DNA from: JAJFIE01 sp964344255
GTDB lineage: Bacteria > Pseudomonadota > Alphaproteobacteria > Rhodospirillales > Casp-alpha2
Length of the DNA stretch: 64,000 bases
Direction of reading: 5' to 3'
NCBI GenBank assembly: GCA_964344255.1
Contig: CAYFMQ010000001.1
Span: 372,001 to 436,000 of the forward strand
The notes below the pieces were generated by a model. That model was not told where the DNA came from. It searched no databases and saw nothing but the letters and a program-made list of their open reading frames with translations. Position numbers and translations under genes: made by a program. Positions within the stretch are counted from its first letter, which is position 1; each line of letters begins with the position of its first letter. Positions 52,808 through 62,361 of the stretch are shown piece by piece.

Positions 52808-53149
52808 ATGCACGACTCGGATAAACAGTATCACGCGAAATTCCCCATCGGTCAGCCGGTCCGCCACCGTCTGTTCGGTTTCAGGGGCGTCATTTTCGAT
52901 GTGGATCCGGAGTTTAACAACACGGAAGAATGGTACGAAAGCATTCCGGAAGAGGCGCGCCCGCGCAAGGACCAGCCTTTCTATCATCTGTTGGCGGAAA
53001 ACCATGACGAATCGCCCTACATCGCCTACGTATCCGAACAGAACCTGATGCCCGACGATTCTGACGAACCCCTCTCTCACCCGGACCTCGAGGAATACTT
53101 CGAAGGCATCGAAAACGGCGCTTACATCAGCCGCCACAAGGCTAACTGA
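52808..53149 (+). CDS. hspQ: Heat shock protein HspQ (YccV family)
   Basis: HspQ is a small haemimethylated-DNA-binding/heat shock protein that in enteric bacteria enhances Lon proteolysis. The domain is clear: AKFPIGQPVRHRLFGFRGVI, FDVDPEFNNTEEWYESIPEE and RPRKDQPFYHLLAEN. A 113-residue form starting at ATG 52808 fits the family best; in-frame starts further upstream (e.g. 52784) would add non-conserved residues, and none has a good ribosome site. The C-terminus is acidic. It is convergent with the cytochrome gene. Confidence 0.9.
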   Translation: MHDSDKQYHAKFPIGQPVRHRLFGFRGVIFDVDPEFNNTEEWYESIPEEARPRKDQPFYHLLAENHDESPYIAYVSEQNLMPDDSDEPLSHPDLEEYFEGIENGAYISRHKAN

Positions 53150-53170
53150 GGCTGAAGCCGCACCCAATCC

Positions 53171-53884
53171 CTACTTGCAAGGCACGCTCTCGTAAAAGAC
53201 CGCCAGTTCGTTGATCTGGTCATCGGTCAGGCGCCGTGAATGGGTGAACATGACCCGGCTGAACCGGGTCGTACCCTCGGCTACAAGATCGATATCCTTG
53301 AGCGACTTTGCCGCCCTGAAAAATTTAAGTTGCCGGCGGATGTATATTGCATGCTGTGACGCCAGGGAAGGCGCCCTCTTGGAGGCCTTGGTACCATTCT
53401 GGCGATGACACGATTCACACCGCGCCACAATAGCGGGCTTTGCGGTCAGTGGTTTGCCGGTGGGCTTACACGCCAGGGACGCATAAAAAGCCGACAAATC
53501 GGCAATATCCTTGTCCGACAGGTTGAGAACGAATTCATCCATGCCGCTGAAGCTGCGGGCGGCGGATTTTAGATGTAAAAGCTCTTCTCCGTTCCGCTCT
53601 TCCGGGGAACCCGTCCGTAGACGGGCTGCATGACGGAACATTCTCAACTGGGTCCGTATGTAAGCATCTGTCTGCCCGACAATCCGCGGTATTCCATCAG
53701 AAAACCCCATGCCGTCGTCACCATGACAGGATATGCACGATTCGATTAATTCGGCGCCCCGGATGGCGTTCCCCACCAGCTTGTCCTTGTCCGTAGCAAC
53801 ACCGGCAACCGGAAATCCAAGCAAGAGTCCACATGCAACAGCCACACAGCCGAATACACGCAGAGTCAAAAAGTCTCTGATCAT
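53171..53884 (-). CDS. Dihaem cytochrome c (c4-like)
   Basis: This 237-residue secreted protein has a signal peptide (about residues 1-29, ending VAGVATDKD) and two class I cytochrome domains, each with one haem motif: ESCISCHGDDG (~residue 50) and ARCESCHRQNG (~residue 155). Possible axial Met residues are in SFSGMDEF and RVMFTHSRR. The duplicated layout is that of cytochrome c4, a periplasmic electron carrier to terminal oxidases. It is divergent from tsaE. Confidence 0.87.
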   Translation of the reverse strand: MIRDFLTLRVFGCVAVACGLLLGFPVAGVATDKDKLVGNAIRGAELIESCISCHGDDGMGFSDGIPRIVGQTDAYIRTQLRMFRHAARLRTGSPEERNGEELLHLKSAARSFSGMDEFVLNLSDKDIADLSAFYASLACKPTGKPLTAKPAIVARCESCHRQNGTKASKRAPSLASQHAIYIRRQLKFFRAAKSLKDIDLVAEGTTRFSRVMFTHSRRLTDDQINELAVFYESVPCK

Positions 53885-54012
53885 AGCAGCTTCCCATTTT
53901 TACCACGCACTGTTCCCCAACAGCCCGCAACCGATTATGTAAAATCTTCGGGATGAAAATTCAAGGGCCGTCCCGATGTTGCAGAGAGCCAGCCGGGCGG
54001 ATAAAAGAACAT

Positions 54013-54534
54013 ATGGTTACGGACGCCCCCTCTACGACAATTCATTCCCTGCTGGTCAGAGGCGAAGCCGCCACTGCCCGGTTGGCCGCCGTTCTGGCCG
54101 ATGTGGCGAAGCCGGGAGATATCATTGCCTTGTGGGGGGAACTGGGTGCGGGGAAAACCGTTTTCGCCCGCGCCTTCATCAACGAACTGACAGGCCATGC
54201 CGAGGAGGTTCCCAGCCCGACCTTCACCCTTGTGCAGCTCTATGACGGAGCGGATACAACCATTTATCATTTTGACATGTACCGGCTTGATAAACCCGAC
54301 GATGCGCTGGAACTGGGAGTAGAGGACGCCTTTGCTGACGGGATCAGCCTGATTGAATGGCCCGGAAACCTGGGCCCCTGGCTGCCCCGGAAACGTCTCG
54401 ATGTCAGCCTGAAAAACACCGCTGCCGAGCATGATCGCATCGTTGAAATCCTCGCAAACTCAACCTCCTGGAACGAACGGCTGGCAGCCCTGCCCGCATG
54501 GGATACAATAGAGGGTATCACAACCGATTCTTGA
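54013..54534 (+). CDS. tsaE: tRNA threonylcarbamoyladenosine biosynthesis ATPase TsaE
   Basis: TsaE works with TsaB/TsaD to make the universal t6A tRNA modification. The 173-residue protein has the P-loop LWGELGAGKTVFARAFINEL. It also has the family motif VPSPTFTLVQLYDG and the H-x-D-x-Y-R segment IYHFDMYRLDKPDDALELGV. ATG 54013 is used; an upstream in-frame start at 53953 would add 20 residues not typical of TsaE. murU follows 13 bp later. Confidence 0.95.
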   Translation: MVTDAPSTTIHSLLVRGEAATARLAAVLADVAKPGDIIALWGELGAGKTVFARAFINELTGHAEEVPSPTFTLVQLYDGADTTIYHFDMYRLDKPDDALELGVEDAFADGISLIEWPGNLGPWLPRKRLDVSLKNTAAEHDRIVEILANSTSWNERLAALPAWDTIEGITTDS

Positions 54535-54547
54535 GTCAGGATCCGGC

Positions 54548-55306
54548 ATGACCGACCAACCGATCAGCCCCAAGATGTCCAGTATAACCCACGGCATGGT
54601 ACTGGCCGCCGGACTGGGAGAGAGAATGCGGCCGCTGACGGATGATTGTCCCAAACCGCTACTCAAGGTTGCGGGGCGCGCCTTGCTGGACCATGCCCTG
54701 GATCGGATGGAAGAGGCTGGCGTCACCCATGCCGCCGTAAACGCCTATTACCTGGCGGACATGATCGAAGAACACGTGGCGAGCCGCCCATCGCCATACA
54801 TATCCGTATCAAGAGAGGAAGAACGCCTGGAAACGGGCGGCGGCATCCTGAAGGCCCTGCCGCTGCTGGGTGACGGACCATTTTACGCCGTCAACGGCGA
54901 TGCCTTGTGGCTGAACGGCCCAACGGACGCCCTTGTCCGGATGTCCGACATCTGGGATGACACCGAAATGGATGCGCTTTTACTGCTGCATTCCACGGTT
55001 GACGCTTACGGTTACAGTGGCAGGGGCGATTTTAATTGCGGGCCCGACGGTCGATTGTTGCGCCGCCCTGAATCCGAGGTCAGTCCCTACCTGTTCACCG
55101 GCATCCAGATCCTGCATTCGCGGTTGTTCAAGAACGCCCCCGAAGGCGTTTTTTCCCTGAACCTGCTGTATGACCACGCCATCGAGGAAGGGCGGCTTTT
55201 TGGCGTCGTCCATGACGGGGAATGGTTTCACATCGGCACGCCCGAGGGTTTGTCGGACGCCGAGTCCTATATGAAAAAACGCTATGCCGGCGTTCAGCAC
55301 CGATGA
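54548..55306 (+). CDS. murU: N-acetylmuramate alpha-1-phosphate uridylyltransferase (MurU-like nucleotidyltransferase)
   Basis: This 252-residue sugar nucleotidyltransferase has the signature MVLAAGLGERMRPLTDD followed by CPKPLLKVAGRALLDH. It also has the acidic FYAVNGDALWLNG and the C-terminal GEWFHIGTPEGL. In Pseudomonas and alphaproteobacteria the gene between tsaE and addB is MurU, which makes UDP-MurNAc from MurNAc-1-phosphate during cell-wall recycling. Its usual kinase partner gene amgK, normally directly upstream, is absent here. Without it, another sugar-1-phosphate substrate is possible. Confidence 0.85.
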   Translation: MTDQPISPKMSSITHGMVLAAGLGERMRPLTDDCPKPLLKVAGRALLDHALDRMEEAGVTHAAVNAYYLADMIEEHVASRPSPYISVSREEERLETGGGILKALPLLGDGPFYAVNGDALWLNGPTDALVRMSDIWDDTEMDALLLLHSTVDAYGYSGRGDFNCGPDGRLLRRPESEVSPYLFTGIQILHSRLFKNAPEGVFSLNLLYDHAIEEGRLFGVVHDGEWFHIGTPEGLSDAESYMKKRYAGVQHR

Positions 55307-55310
55307 CGCC

Positions 55311-58301
55311 ATGAGCAGCAGCACTCTCTATACCATCCCGTCACACGAGCCGTTTGTGGATGCCCTCGCCCGAGGCGTAATGGCCGAAACCACCGACGAT
55401 CCGCTTACCCTTGCCCAATATCAGATTCTGCTGCCGACACGCCGTTCCTGCCGGTCGTTAAGAGAAGCGTTTCTCCGACTTGGCGGTGGGTTGCCGACAC
55501 TGCTGCCCCGCATGACGCCCATCGGCGATGTGGACGAAGACGAACTCTTGCTTTCCGAGGACCTGCCCGGTAGCCCGGCCGGCGAAATCCTGTCCCTGCC
55601 GCCTGCCATTTCGGGTCTGCGCCGGCAACTCGTGCTGATGCGCCTGATCCTCGCCCGCGATTCCTCCCAGTCACCGGACCAGGCCGCCCTGCTGGCCGCC
55701 GAACTGGCACGCCTGATGGATCAGGTCGCCACGGAACGCCTGGATTTCGCCGGTCTCGAAAAACTGGACGTTGGCGATTTCGCCGATCATTGGCAGGAGA
55801 CGCTCGATTTTCTGAAACTGGTGACGGAACACTGGCCGTCCATCCTGGCCGGGGAAGACGCCATCGACCCGGCTGAACGGCGTAACCGCCTGCTGGAAGC
55901 CCAGGCCGCCCATTGGCGGGACATGCCGCCCGATACGCCGGTTATCGCCGCCGGTTCGACAGGCAGCATCCCGGCGACGGCCGATCTGCTGGCCGTAATC
56001 GCCGCCCTGCCAAACGGGGACGTGATTTTACCCGGTCTCGATACAGGACTGGATGATGAGGCCTGGGATTCTCTCGGCCCGACCCATCCGCAGTTTGGCC
56101 TGAAACACCTGCTGGATCATTTAGGCGTCGCCCGCACCGATGTCCGTATGTGGCCGGCTAGTGAAATGACAGGTTCCATGGCGCCGGAAAAACGTGCGGT
56201 CCTGCTGCGCCAGGCCCTGCTGCCCTCCCCCGCTACCGGAACACCCGTCGCCAGCAGTCTGATCGACGAGGAAGCCCTGGATGGCGTTGAGCGGATAGAC
56301 TGCCCCGACCCTGGCCGGGAAGCGGAAGTGATTGCCATATCCATGCGTCAAACACTGGAAACGCCCGGGAAAACCACGGCCCTGATCACTCCGGACCGCC
56401 AGCTGGCCCGCCGGGTGGCTGCCGAACTGACCCGTTGGGGTATCGAGGTCGATGATTCAGCCGGCACGCCCCTGGACCAGACGCCGCCTGGTGCTTTCCT
56501 GCGCCTTGTGGCGAACATGGTTTCCGAACACATGGCCCCGGTTTCCCTGCTCGCTGTGCTCAAGCATCCGCTGGCGGCCTGCGCCATGAGCCCGCCTGTC
56601 TGCCGGTCCCTGATCCGCCGATTGGAAATCGAGGCCTTGAGGGGCGTACGCCCGGAACCGGGCATTTTGGGGCTCAGGCGGGCCATCGATGACTATGGGC
56701 GTTTGAAGGAACACCCCGTCAACGCCGACCTTGTGGCTTTCCTGGACCGACTGGCGGAGATCATTTCTCCCTTGGAATCAGTTTTGGACGATGCAGAGAA
56801 CTCCTTTGCCGAACTCCTCAGAGTTCATGTTTCCGTCACGGAAACCCTCGCCGCCAGCGACACGGAAAGCGGTCGTGACCGTCTTTGGCGCGGCGATGCC
56901 GGCGAGGCGCTCAGCACATTTCTTGCTGAACTGCACGAGGCGCTGGACGGTACTATCCAGGTCTCAGGCATTGATTACGCCACCCTGCTCGACACCCTGA
57001 TGATGGGCCGGGTCGTACGCCCTCGTTATTACCGTCATCCCAGGGCCTTTATCTGGGGGCCACTGGAAGCCCGCCTGCAGCATGCCGATACGCTGATCCT
57101 GGGCGGTCTAAACGAAGGAACATGGCCGCCTGAGCCGGAAGTCAGCCCATGGATGAGCCGCCCCATGATGGCCGCTTTCGGACTGCCGTTGCCGGAGCGC
57201 CGTATCGGGCTGTCCGCCCACGACTTTGCCCAGGCATTCGCCGCGCCGAGCGTGATCCTGACCCGCGCCGAACGTGTGGACGGCACCCCCAGTGTATCGT
57301 CCCGGTGGCTGCGCCGGATCGAAAATCTTGTTTCCGCATCCATGGAAAAAACCTCATTCGGTGCAAGAAACGATATATCGCTCACCCTGGCGACGGCGCT
57401 GGACGATCCTGCAGAAAATGAACTTGTAACGCCGGTACCGCCTGCACCTAAACCGCCTCTTGCAACACGCCCCCGTTCCTTGTCCGTGACCCGTATCCGG
57501 ACCCTGCAGCGTGATCCTTATGCCATCTATGCCCGTTACGTGCTTGGTCTGAAACCCCTTGATCCCATCGACGCCGACCCGGGTGCGGCGGACAAGGGCG
57601 TAATCATCCACGATGCGCTCGAAACGTTTCTGGCGAAACACATGGATCACCTGCCTGAAGATGCGGAACAGCGTCTGCTCGAAGCCGGGCGTAGGGCGTT
57701 CGGCGATCACCTGACCCGCCCCGGTGTCAGGGCCTTCTGGTGGCCGCGCTTCGAACGCATCGCCCATTGGTTCATCGCTGAAGAACGGGCGCGGCGCGAG
57801 AACGGCATGACGCCTGCCGTCATCGAGACCAGCGGCGACATAGGCTTCGAAGCGCCGGGCGGTCCCTTCACGCTGCAGGCTCGGGCCGACCGCATCGACC
57901 GGCTGAGCGGCGGCGGCCTCGCCATCATCGACTACAAGACCGGCGCGGCGGCGACCGCATCGCAAGCTGAATCGGGTCTGGAGCCGCAACTGCCCCTTGA
58001 GGCGGCCATGGCGGAGCAGGGACGATTCAAGGGCCTCGGGGCCGACGAGGTTAATGCGCTTACCTACATCAAACTTACGGGCGGGCGCACGCCGGGCGAG
58101 GTTAGGACGCTCAAATTCAAGTCCGGAGTTCACGAGATCGCCGAAAACGCCTGGCAGGGACTGCAACAACTTATTGCCGAATACGATAATGCAGATAAGC
58201 CTTATCATTCCCACCTGCGGCCCATGAGCACCAAAGAAATTGGTGATTACGACCATCTTGCCCGCGTACGTGAATGGCTGAGCGAGGAGGACGAGGCATG
58301 A
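55311..58301 (+). CDS. addB: Double-strand break repair protein AddB (alphaproteobacterial type)
   Basis: AddB pairs with AddA in the helicase-nuclease that processes DNA ends for recombination. It is 996 residues. The N-terminal helicase-like part is degenerate. The C-terminal RecB-type nuclease domain contains GVIIHDALETFL, then the catalytic block GLAIIDYKTGAA, which resembles D-x-K nuclease motifs. The ATG at 55311 lies 4 bp after murU, and the stop overlaps addA by 4 bp. Confidence 0.93.
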   Translation: MSSSTLYTIPSHEPFVDALARGVMAETTDDPLTLAQYQILLPTRRSCRSLREAFLRLGGGLPTLLPRMTPIGDVDEDELLLSEDLPGSPAGEILSLPPAISGLRRQLVLMRLILARDSSQSPDQAALLAAELARLMDQVATERLDFAGLEKLDVGDFADHWQETLDFLKLVTEHWPSILAGEDAIDPAERRNRLLEAQAAHWRDMPPDTPVIAAGSTGSIPATADLLAVIAALPNGDVILPGLDTGLDDEAWDSLGPTHPQFGLKHLLDHLGVARTDVRMWPASEMTGSMAPEKRAVLLRQALLPSPATGTPVASSLIDEEALDGVERIDCPDPGREAEVIAISMRQTLETPGKTTALITPDRQLARRVAAELTRWGIEVDDSAGTPLDQTPPGAFLRLVANMVSEHMAPVSLLAVLKHPLAACAMSPPVCRSLIRRLEIEALRGVRPEPGILGLRRAIDDYGRLKEHPVNADLVAFLDRLAEIISPLESVLDDAENSFAELLRVHVSVTETLAASDTESGRDRLWRGDAGEALSTFLAELHEALDGTIQVSGIDYATLLDTLMMGRVVRPRYYRHPRAFIWGPLEARLQHADTLILGGLNEGTWPPEPEVSPWMSRPMMAAFGLPLPERRIGLSAHDFAQAFAAPSVILTRAERVDGTPSVSSRWLRRIENLVSASMEKTSFGARNDISLTLATALDDPAENELVTPVPPAPKPPLATRPRSLSVTRIRTLQRDPYAIYARYVLGLKPLDPIDADPGAADKGVIIHDALETFLAKHMDHLPEDAEQRLLEAGRRAFGDHLTRPGVRAFWWPRFERIAHWFIAEERARRENGMTPAVIETSGDIGFEAPGGPFTLQARADRIDRLSGGGLAIIDYKTGAAATASQAESGLEPQLPLEAAMAEQGRFKGLGADEVNALTYIKLTGGRTPGEVRTLKFKSGVHEIAENAWQGLQQLIAEYDNADKPYHSHLRPMSTKEIGDYDHLARVREWLSEEDEA

Positions 58302-61300
58302 GCGCCGATCTTCCCGTTCCCGGCCACAGCACCGAACACGCAAACCGGCAGCAACAAAAAGCAGCCGATCCAACGGCATCCGTCTGGGTCAGCGCCAATG
58401 CGGGCACCGGTAAGACCAGGGTGCTCATCGACCGGATTTCCCGTTTGCTGTTGCGCGGTGTCCGGCCGGAAAAAATTCTCTGCCTGACATTCACAAAGGC
58501 GGCTGCGGCGGAGATGGAAAACCGCCTCTCTGGCCGTCTCGGCGAATGGGCTGTCATGGCGGACGAGCCGCTACGCGAGTCATTGACTGAATTGCTCGGA
58601 TCACCGCCGGGGGAAGACGATCTCGTTCGTGCACGACGTCTGTTTGCCGAATCGCTGGAAGCGCCTGGCGGCCTCAAAATCCGGACCATTCATGCGTTCT
58701 GTGAATCCCTGTTGGGCCGTTTTCCCGTCGAGGCGAACGTCCAGCCCCATGTAAGCGTCATTGATGACCGAGCACAAGCCGAACTGATGGCTGAAGCACG
58801 AGAGCGCGTCTACCGTCAGGCTTTCTCCAATCCCGCTTCCGATCTGGCAAAGGCCTTGAGCGCTATCGCCGGGCTGATAGACGAAGGCGGCTTTGACGAC
58901 ATCCTCGGGGAACTGCTCGCCAAGCGCGAGCGACTGAAATCGGCAAACAAGCTGCTGGGTGACGCTGAGGACATGGGCCGTGCCATTCGCGCTTCTCTTG
59001 GGTTGGCGGATGGGGAAACCCGCGAGATCATTCTTCTGACAAGCACGCATGAGGACGCATTTGACCGCGAGGGTCTGGAAGCGGCGGCCGAAATCCTCAA
59101 AACCAGCACAAAAACGGACCAGGTTCATGCCCAGAAGCTGTCAAAATGGCTGGCCGCGAATCACGAGGAACGTTCCAGGCGTCTGGAGGATGAGTATTTC
59201 CCTATCTATCTGACCGGAAAACTGCAACCGCGTGCTGAGTCAAAATTCATTGCGAAAGCCGTCAAGGACAACCACCCCGCGATTGTGGAAACCATCTACA
59301 AGGAACAGGCACGGGTTTTTGCCCTGGCGGAGAAACTCAAGGCAGCCACCATCGCCCGCGATACGGAACATCTGGTAAATCTCGGCATCGCCGTGCTTGA
59401 GCGTTATGAGAGCCTTAAACGCGCCCGCGCCCTGATGGATTATGACGACCTGATCCTGAAAGCCCTGGAGCTCCTGGAGCACGACCGCGGTGCAAGTTGG
59501 GTCCATTTCAAACTGGACGGCGGTATTGACCATATCCTTGTTGACGAAGCGCAGGACACCAGCCCTGAACAATGGCGGGTCATCCGCCATATGGCGGACG
59601 AGTTTTTTTCAGGCGAAGGCGTCTATGAAGATCACATGGATTCTGGAGAAGGATCCACCGAACAGCCCCTCGACCGCACCATCTTCGCCGTCGGCGACAA
59701 AAAGCAGTCCATCTACAGTTTCCAGGGCGCAGATCCGGATGGTTTCATGCGCATGCAGGACTATTTCGCCGAACGCGCGCGCGCCGCTGACCGGACGTGG
59801 CAGTCTGTGGAACTGGTTCAGTCATTCCGCACGACCGCCGCTGTCCTGAACGTTGTGGACGCCGTATTCCAGCGCCCGGAAGCACAACCGGGCGTATCCG
59901 ATGAGAACGGCACGCGCCATTTCGCCGAACGCCGCGATCAGGCCGGGGTTGTCGAGTTGTGGCCCGCGCTTAAAAAAGAACCGGTTGAAATGCCCGGTCC
60001 CTGGGATGCGCCGGTGGACCGCGTCCGGGCCTCAAGCCCCATGGCGCGCACGGCTGAAACCATTGCGCAAACCATCGACAGCTGGCTCAAGAACAAGGAA
60101 ATGCTGGAATCCAAGGATCGCCCCATAGAGGCGGGCGATATCATGATCCTGGTGCCCAAGCGCGGACAGTTCGCCGAGGAAATGGTGCGCCGTCTGAAAG
60201 CGCGGGACATTCCCGTGGCGGGCAGCGACAGGATGGTGCTTTCCGAACAGATCGCCGTCATGGATCTGATGGCGGCGGCGCGTTTCGCCCTGCTGCCGGA
60301 AGACGACCTGACATTGGCGACGTTGCTCAAATCCCCGTTCATCGGTCTGAACGAGGAAGAGCTGTTCGATCTGGCCTATAATCGAAAAGACAGCCTGTGG
60401 CAGACCTTGAAAACCCGTGCAGGCGACGCAACAAGCGAAACCAAGAACCTCAATACTGCTGTATCACAGCTAGAGAGTCTGCTGGCGAGTGCCGATTTCT
60501 GTCCGCCGTACGAATTTTTCACCAACCTGCTGGGCCCTGGTGGCGGGCGGCGCAGGTTGCTGGCCCGATTGGGCCCTGAAGCCAACGACCCCATCGACGA
60601 GTTTCTGGCCCAGGCCCTTGCTTTTGAGAAGGACCACGTTGCTTCCCTGCAGGGATTTCTAGCCTGGTTCGAGGCCGGCGGTACGGTGATCAAACGCGAT
60701 ATGGAAAGCGGTCATGGACAGGTCCGCGTCATGACGGTGCATGGCTCCAAGGGGCTGGAAGCCAATATCGTGATCCTGCCCGACACCTGCTCGGAAGACA
60801 AAACGTCATCGCGTGAACGGGTATTATGGGCGGCCGGTGACAGCAATGGTGACGCCGGAGCCGCGATTCCCCTGTGGCCCGGGATCAGGAGCAACGAAAC
60901 GGCCCGGTGCACGGATATCCGCGAGGCCATAAAAGAAGCCCGCCTGGAGGAATATCGCCGTTTGCTCTATGTCGCCATGACCAGGGCGCGCGACCGTCTC
61001 TATGTCATGGGCTGGGAACGGGGCAAGGCGAGCGAAAGCAAAGAACACACGCGGGATGAGGGTTCCTGGTACGAGCTGATCCGTCCCGCCATATCAACCA
61101 TGGATCGCGTGGAAACGCTCAACACGGGGGATGAGCCCCTCTACCGCGTGGCGACGCCGCAAAATGCCGAACCAGAAACGGAGAAAGGAAAGGATTACGA
61201 AGTTTCCGCTGATGCCTCGCCGCCTGAATGGCTGTTTTCACCGCCGCCTGAAGAGCCGGAGCCTTACCAGCCTCTCTCACCCTCTCGTCCGGATGGTGAG

Positions 61301-61846
61301 GAGCCGCCCGTCACGCCGCCATTCATAGACGACGACACGCAGCGCTTCCGGCGCGGAACCCTGATTCACCGCCTGCTTCAAACCCTGCCGGATATGAAAC
61401 CCAGCAACCGCCGCGAAAGCGCCCTGAACTGGCTGGAAAGAACAGCATGCGACATGGACGAGGTTTCACGGACAGAGATTGCGGAGGAAACGTTAACGGT
61501 GCTGGAAGCGCCTGAATTAACAGATGTCTTTGCATCCGGCAGTCTGCCGGAAGTCGCCATCGCCGGCACCGTGGAAACGACAGACGGCCTGCGCACCATC
61601 GCCGGGCAGGTCGACCGGTTGATGGTAACGGAAGACACTGTCACCATCGTCGACTACAAAACCAACCGCCCACCACCCCGGGACGAGCAAGACGTACCGG
61701 AAATCTATTTACGACAAATGGCCCTTTACAAATCGGCTTTGCAGCATATCTATCCTGGTAGGGCTATTCGTTGTTTACTTGTCTGGACCGACGGTCCCCA
61801 TGGCATGGTGTTGGATAATCGCCGCCTGGACCGTTACATACCTTGA
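58298..61846 (+). CDS. addA: Double-strand break repair helicase-nuclease AddA
   Basis: This 1182-residue UvrD-type helicase with nuclease domain has Walker A VSANAGTGKTRVLIDR and motif Ia CLTFTKAAAAEMENR. Motif II is HILVDEAQDTSPEQW, motif III is FAVGDKKQSIYSFQGAD, motif V is VMTVHGSKGLEANIV and motif VI is YVAMTRARDRLYV. The C-terminal nuclease motif is VTIVDYKTNRPPP (~residue 1110). ATG 58298 follows GAGGAGGACGAGGC and overlaps the addB stop. Together the pair forms the AddAB end-resection enzyme. Confidence 0.96.
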   Translation: MSADLPVPGHSTEHANRQQQKAADPTASVWVSANAGTGKTRVLIDRISRLLLRGVRPEKILCLTFTKAAAAEMENRLSGRLGEWAVMADEPLRESLTELLGSPPGEDDLVRARRLFAESLEAPGGLKIRTIHAFCESLLGRFPVEANVQPHVSVIDDRAQAELMAEARERVYRQAFSNPASDLAKALSAIAGLIDEGGFDDILGELLAKRERLKSANKLLGDAEDMGRAIRASLGLADGETREIILLTSTHEDAFDREGLEAAAEILKTSTKTDQVHAQKLSKWLAANHEERSRRLEDEYFPIYLTGKLQPRAESKFIAKAVKDNHPAIVETIYKEQARVFALAEKLKAATIARDTEHLVNLGIAVLERYESLKRARALMDYDDLILKALELLEHDRGASWVHFKLDGGIDHILVDEAQDTSPEQWRVIRHMADEFFSGEGVYEDHMDSGEGSTEQPLDRTIFAVGDKKQSIYSFQGADPDGFMRMQDYFAERARAADRTWQSVELVQSFRTTAAVLNVVDAVFQRPEAQPGVSDENGTRHFAERRDQAGVVELWPALKKEPVEMPGPWDAPVDRVRASSPMARTAETIAQTIDSWLKNKEMLESKDRPIEAGDIMILVPKRGQFAEEMVRRLKARDIPVAGSDRMVLSEQIAVMDLMAAARFALLPEDDLTLATLLKSPFIGLNEEELFDLAYNRKDSLWQTLKTRAGDATSETKNLNTAVSQLESLLASADFCPPYEFFTNLLGPGGGRRRLLARLGPEANDPIDEFLAQALAFEKDHVASLQGFLAWFEAGGTVIKRDMESGHGQVRVMTVHGSKGLEANIVILPDTCSEDKTSSRERVLWAAGDSNGDAGAAIPLWPGIRSNETARCTDIREAIKEARLEEYRRLLYVAMTRARDRLYVMGWERGKASESKEHTRDEGSWYELIRPAISTMDRVETLNTGDEPLYRVATPQNAEPETEKGKDYEVSADASPPEWLFSPPPEEPEPYQPLSPSRPDGEEPPVTPPFIDDDTQRFRRGTLIHRLLQTLPDMKPSNRRESALNWLERTACDMDEVSRTEIAEETLTVLEAPELTDVFASGSLPEVAIAGTVETTDGLRTIAGQVDRLMVTEDTVTIVDYKTNRPPPRDEQDVPEIYLRQMALYKSALQHIYPGRAIRCLLVWTDGPHGMVLDNRRLDRYIP

Positions 61847-61870
61847 CGGCAATTCCGCCCGTGGTAGAGT
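61843..61870 (+). promoter_or_regulatory. Predicted promoter for trxA
   Basis: TTGACG (61843-61848) and TAGAGT (61865-61870) are separated by 16 bp, and ATG of trxA lies about 70 bp downstream. The -35 box overlaps the end of addA. The spacer is one base short of ideal. This suggests trxA has its own promoter in addition to any read-through. Confidence 0.4.
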
Positions 61871-61941
61871 CGAATTCTGTTTTTGCGATTCTTCCATTTG
61901 TATCGCCGCAACACTTTGAAAGCTTTATAGGGTTTTAAAAC

Positions 61942-62262
61942 ATGCCGAAAAACGTTACCGACGATTCTTTTGAAAGCGATGTCATTGGCTCATCCGAGCC
62001 GGTCCTGGTGGATTTCTGGGCCGAATGGTGCGGACCGTGCAAACAGATTGCACCCGCATTGGAAGAGATGGCCACGGAAATGGGCGATCGCCTGACCATC
62101 GCCAAGGTCAACATCGACGAAAACCCGGGCACGCCTTCCAAATACGGCGTCCGCGGCATTCCGACCCTGTTGCTGTTCAAGGACGGCGAAGTTGCCGCCA
62201 TGAAAGTCGGCGCCGTACCGAAAAGCCAGCTCGTCGAATGGGTCGAGGCCCACATCGACTGA
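61942..62262 (+). CDS. trxA: Thioredoxin
   Basis: This 106-residue cytoplasmic disulfide reductase has the active site FWAEWCGPCKQIAP (Cys pair at ~32/35), the Asp-containing DFW strand and the cis-Pro loop RGIPTLLLFKDG. There is no signal peptide, so it is the general cytoplasmic thioredoxin. It is commonly found after addA in this class. A terminator follows. Confidence 0.96.
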   Translation: MPKNVTDDSFESDVIGSSEPVLVDFWAEWCGPCKQIAPALEEMATEMGDRLTIAKVNIDENPGTPSKYGVRGIPTLLLFKDGEVAAMKVGAVPKSQLVEWVEAHID

Positions 62263-62290
62263 GCCTTTCTGGCACAGCCAAAAAACACCA

Positions 62291-62316
62291 AAACCCCGCG
62301 TCAGCGGGGTTTTTTA
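62291..62316. terminator. Bidirectional rho-independent terminator after trxA
   Basis: ACCCCGC (62293-62299) and GCGGGGT (62304-62310) form a 7-bp stem with loop GTCA, flanked by an A-run on the left and a T-run on the right. It can end trxA on the plus strand and the convergent Crp/Fnr gene on the minus strand. Confidence 0.9.
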
Positions 62317-62361
62317 TCGGATAAACAGCAGCCAATAGCGCAATATCATTTGCATAAATGA

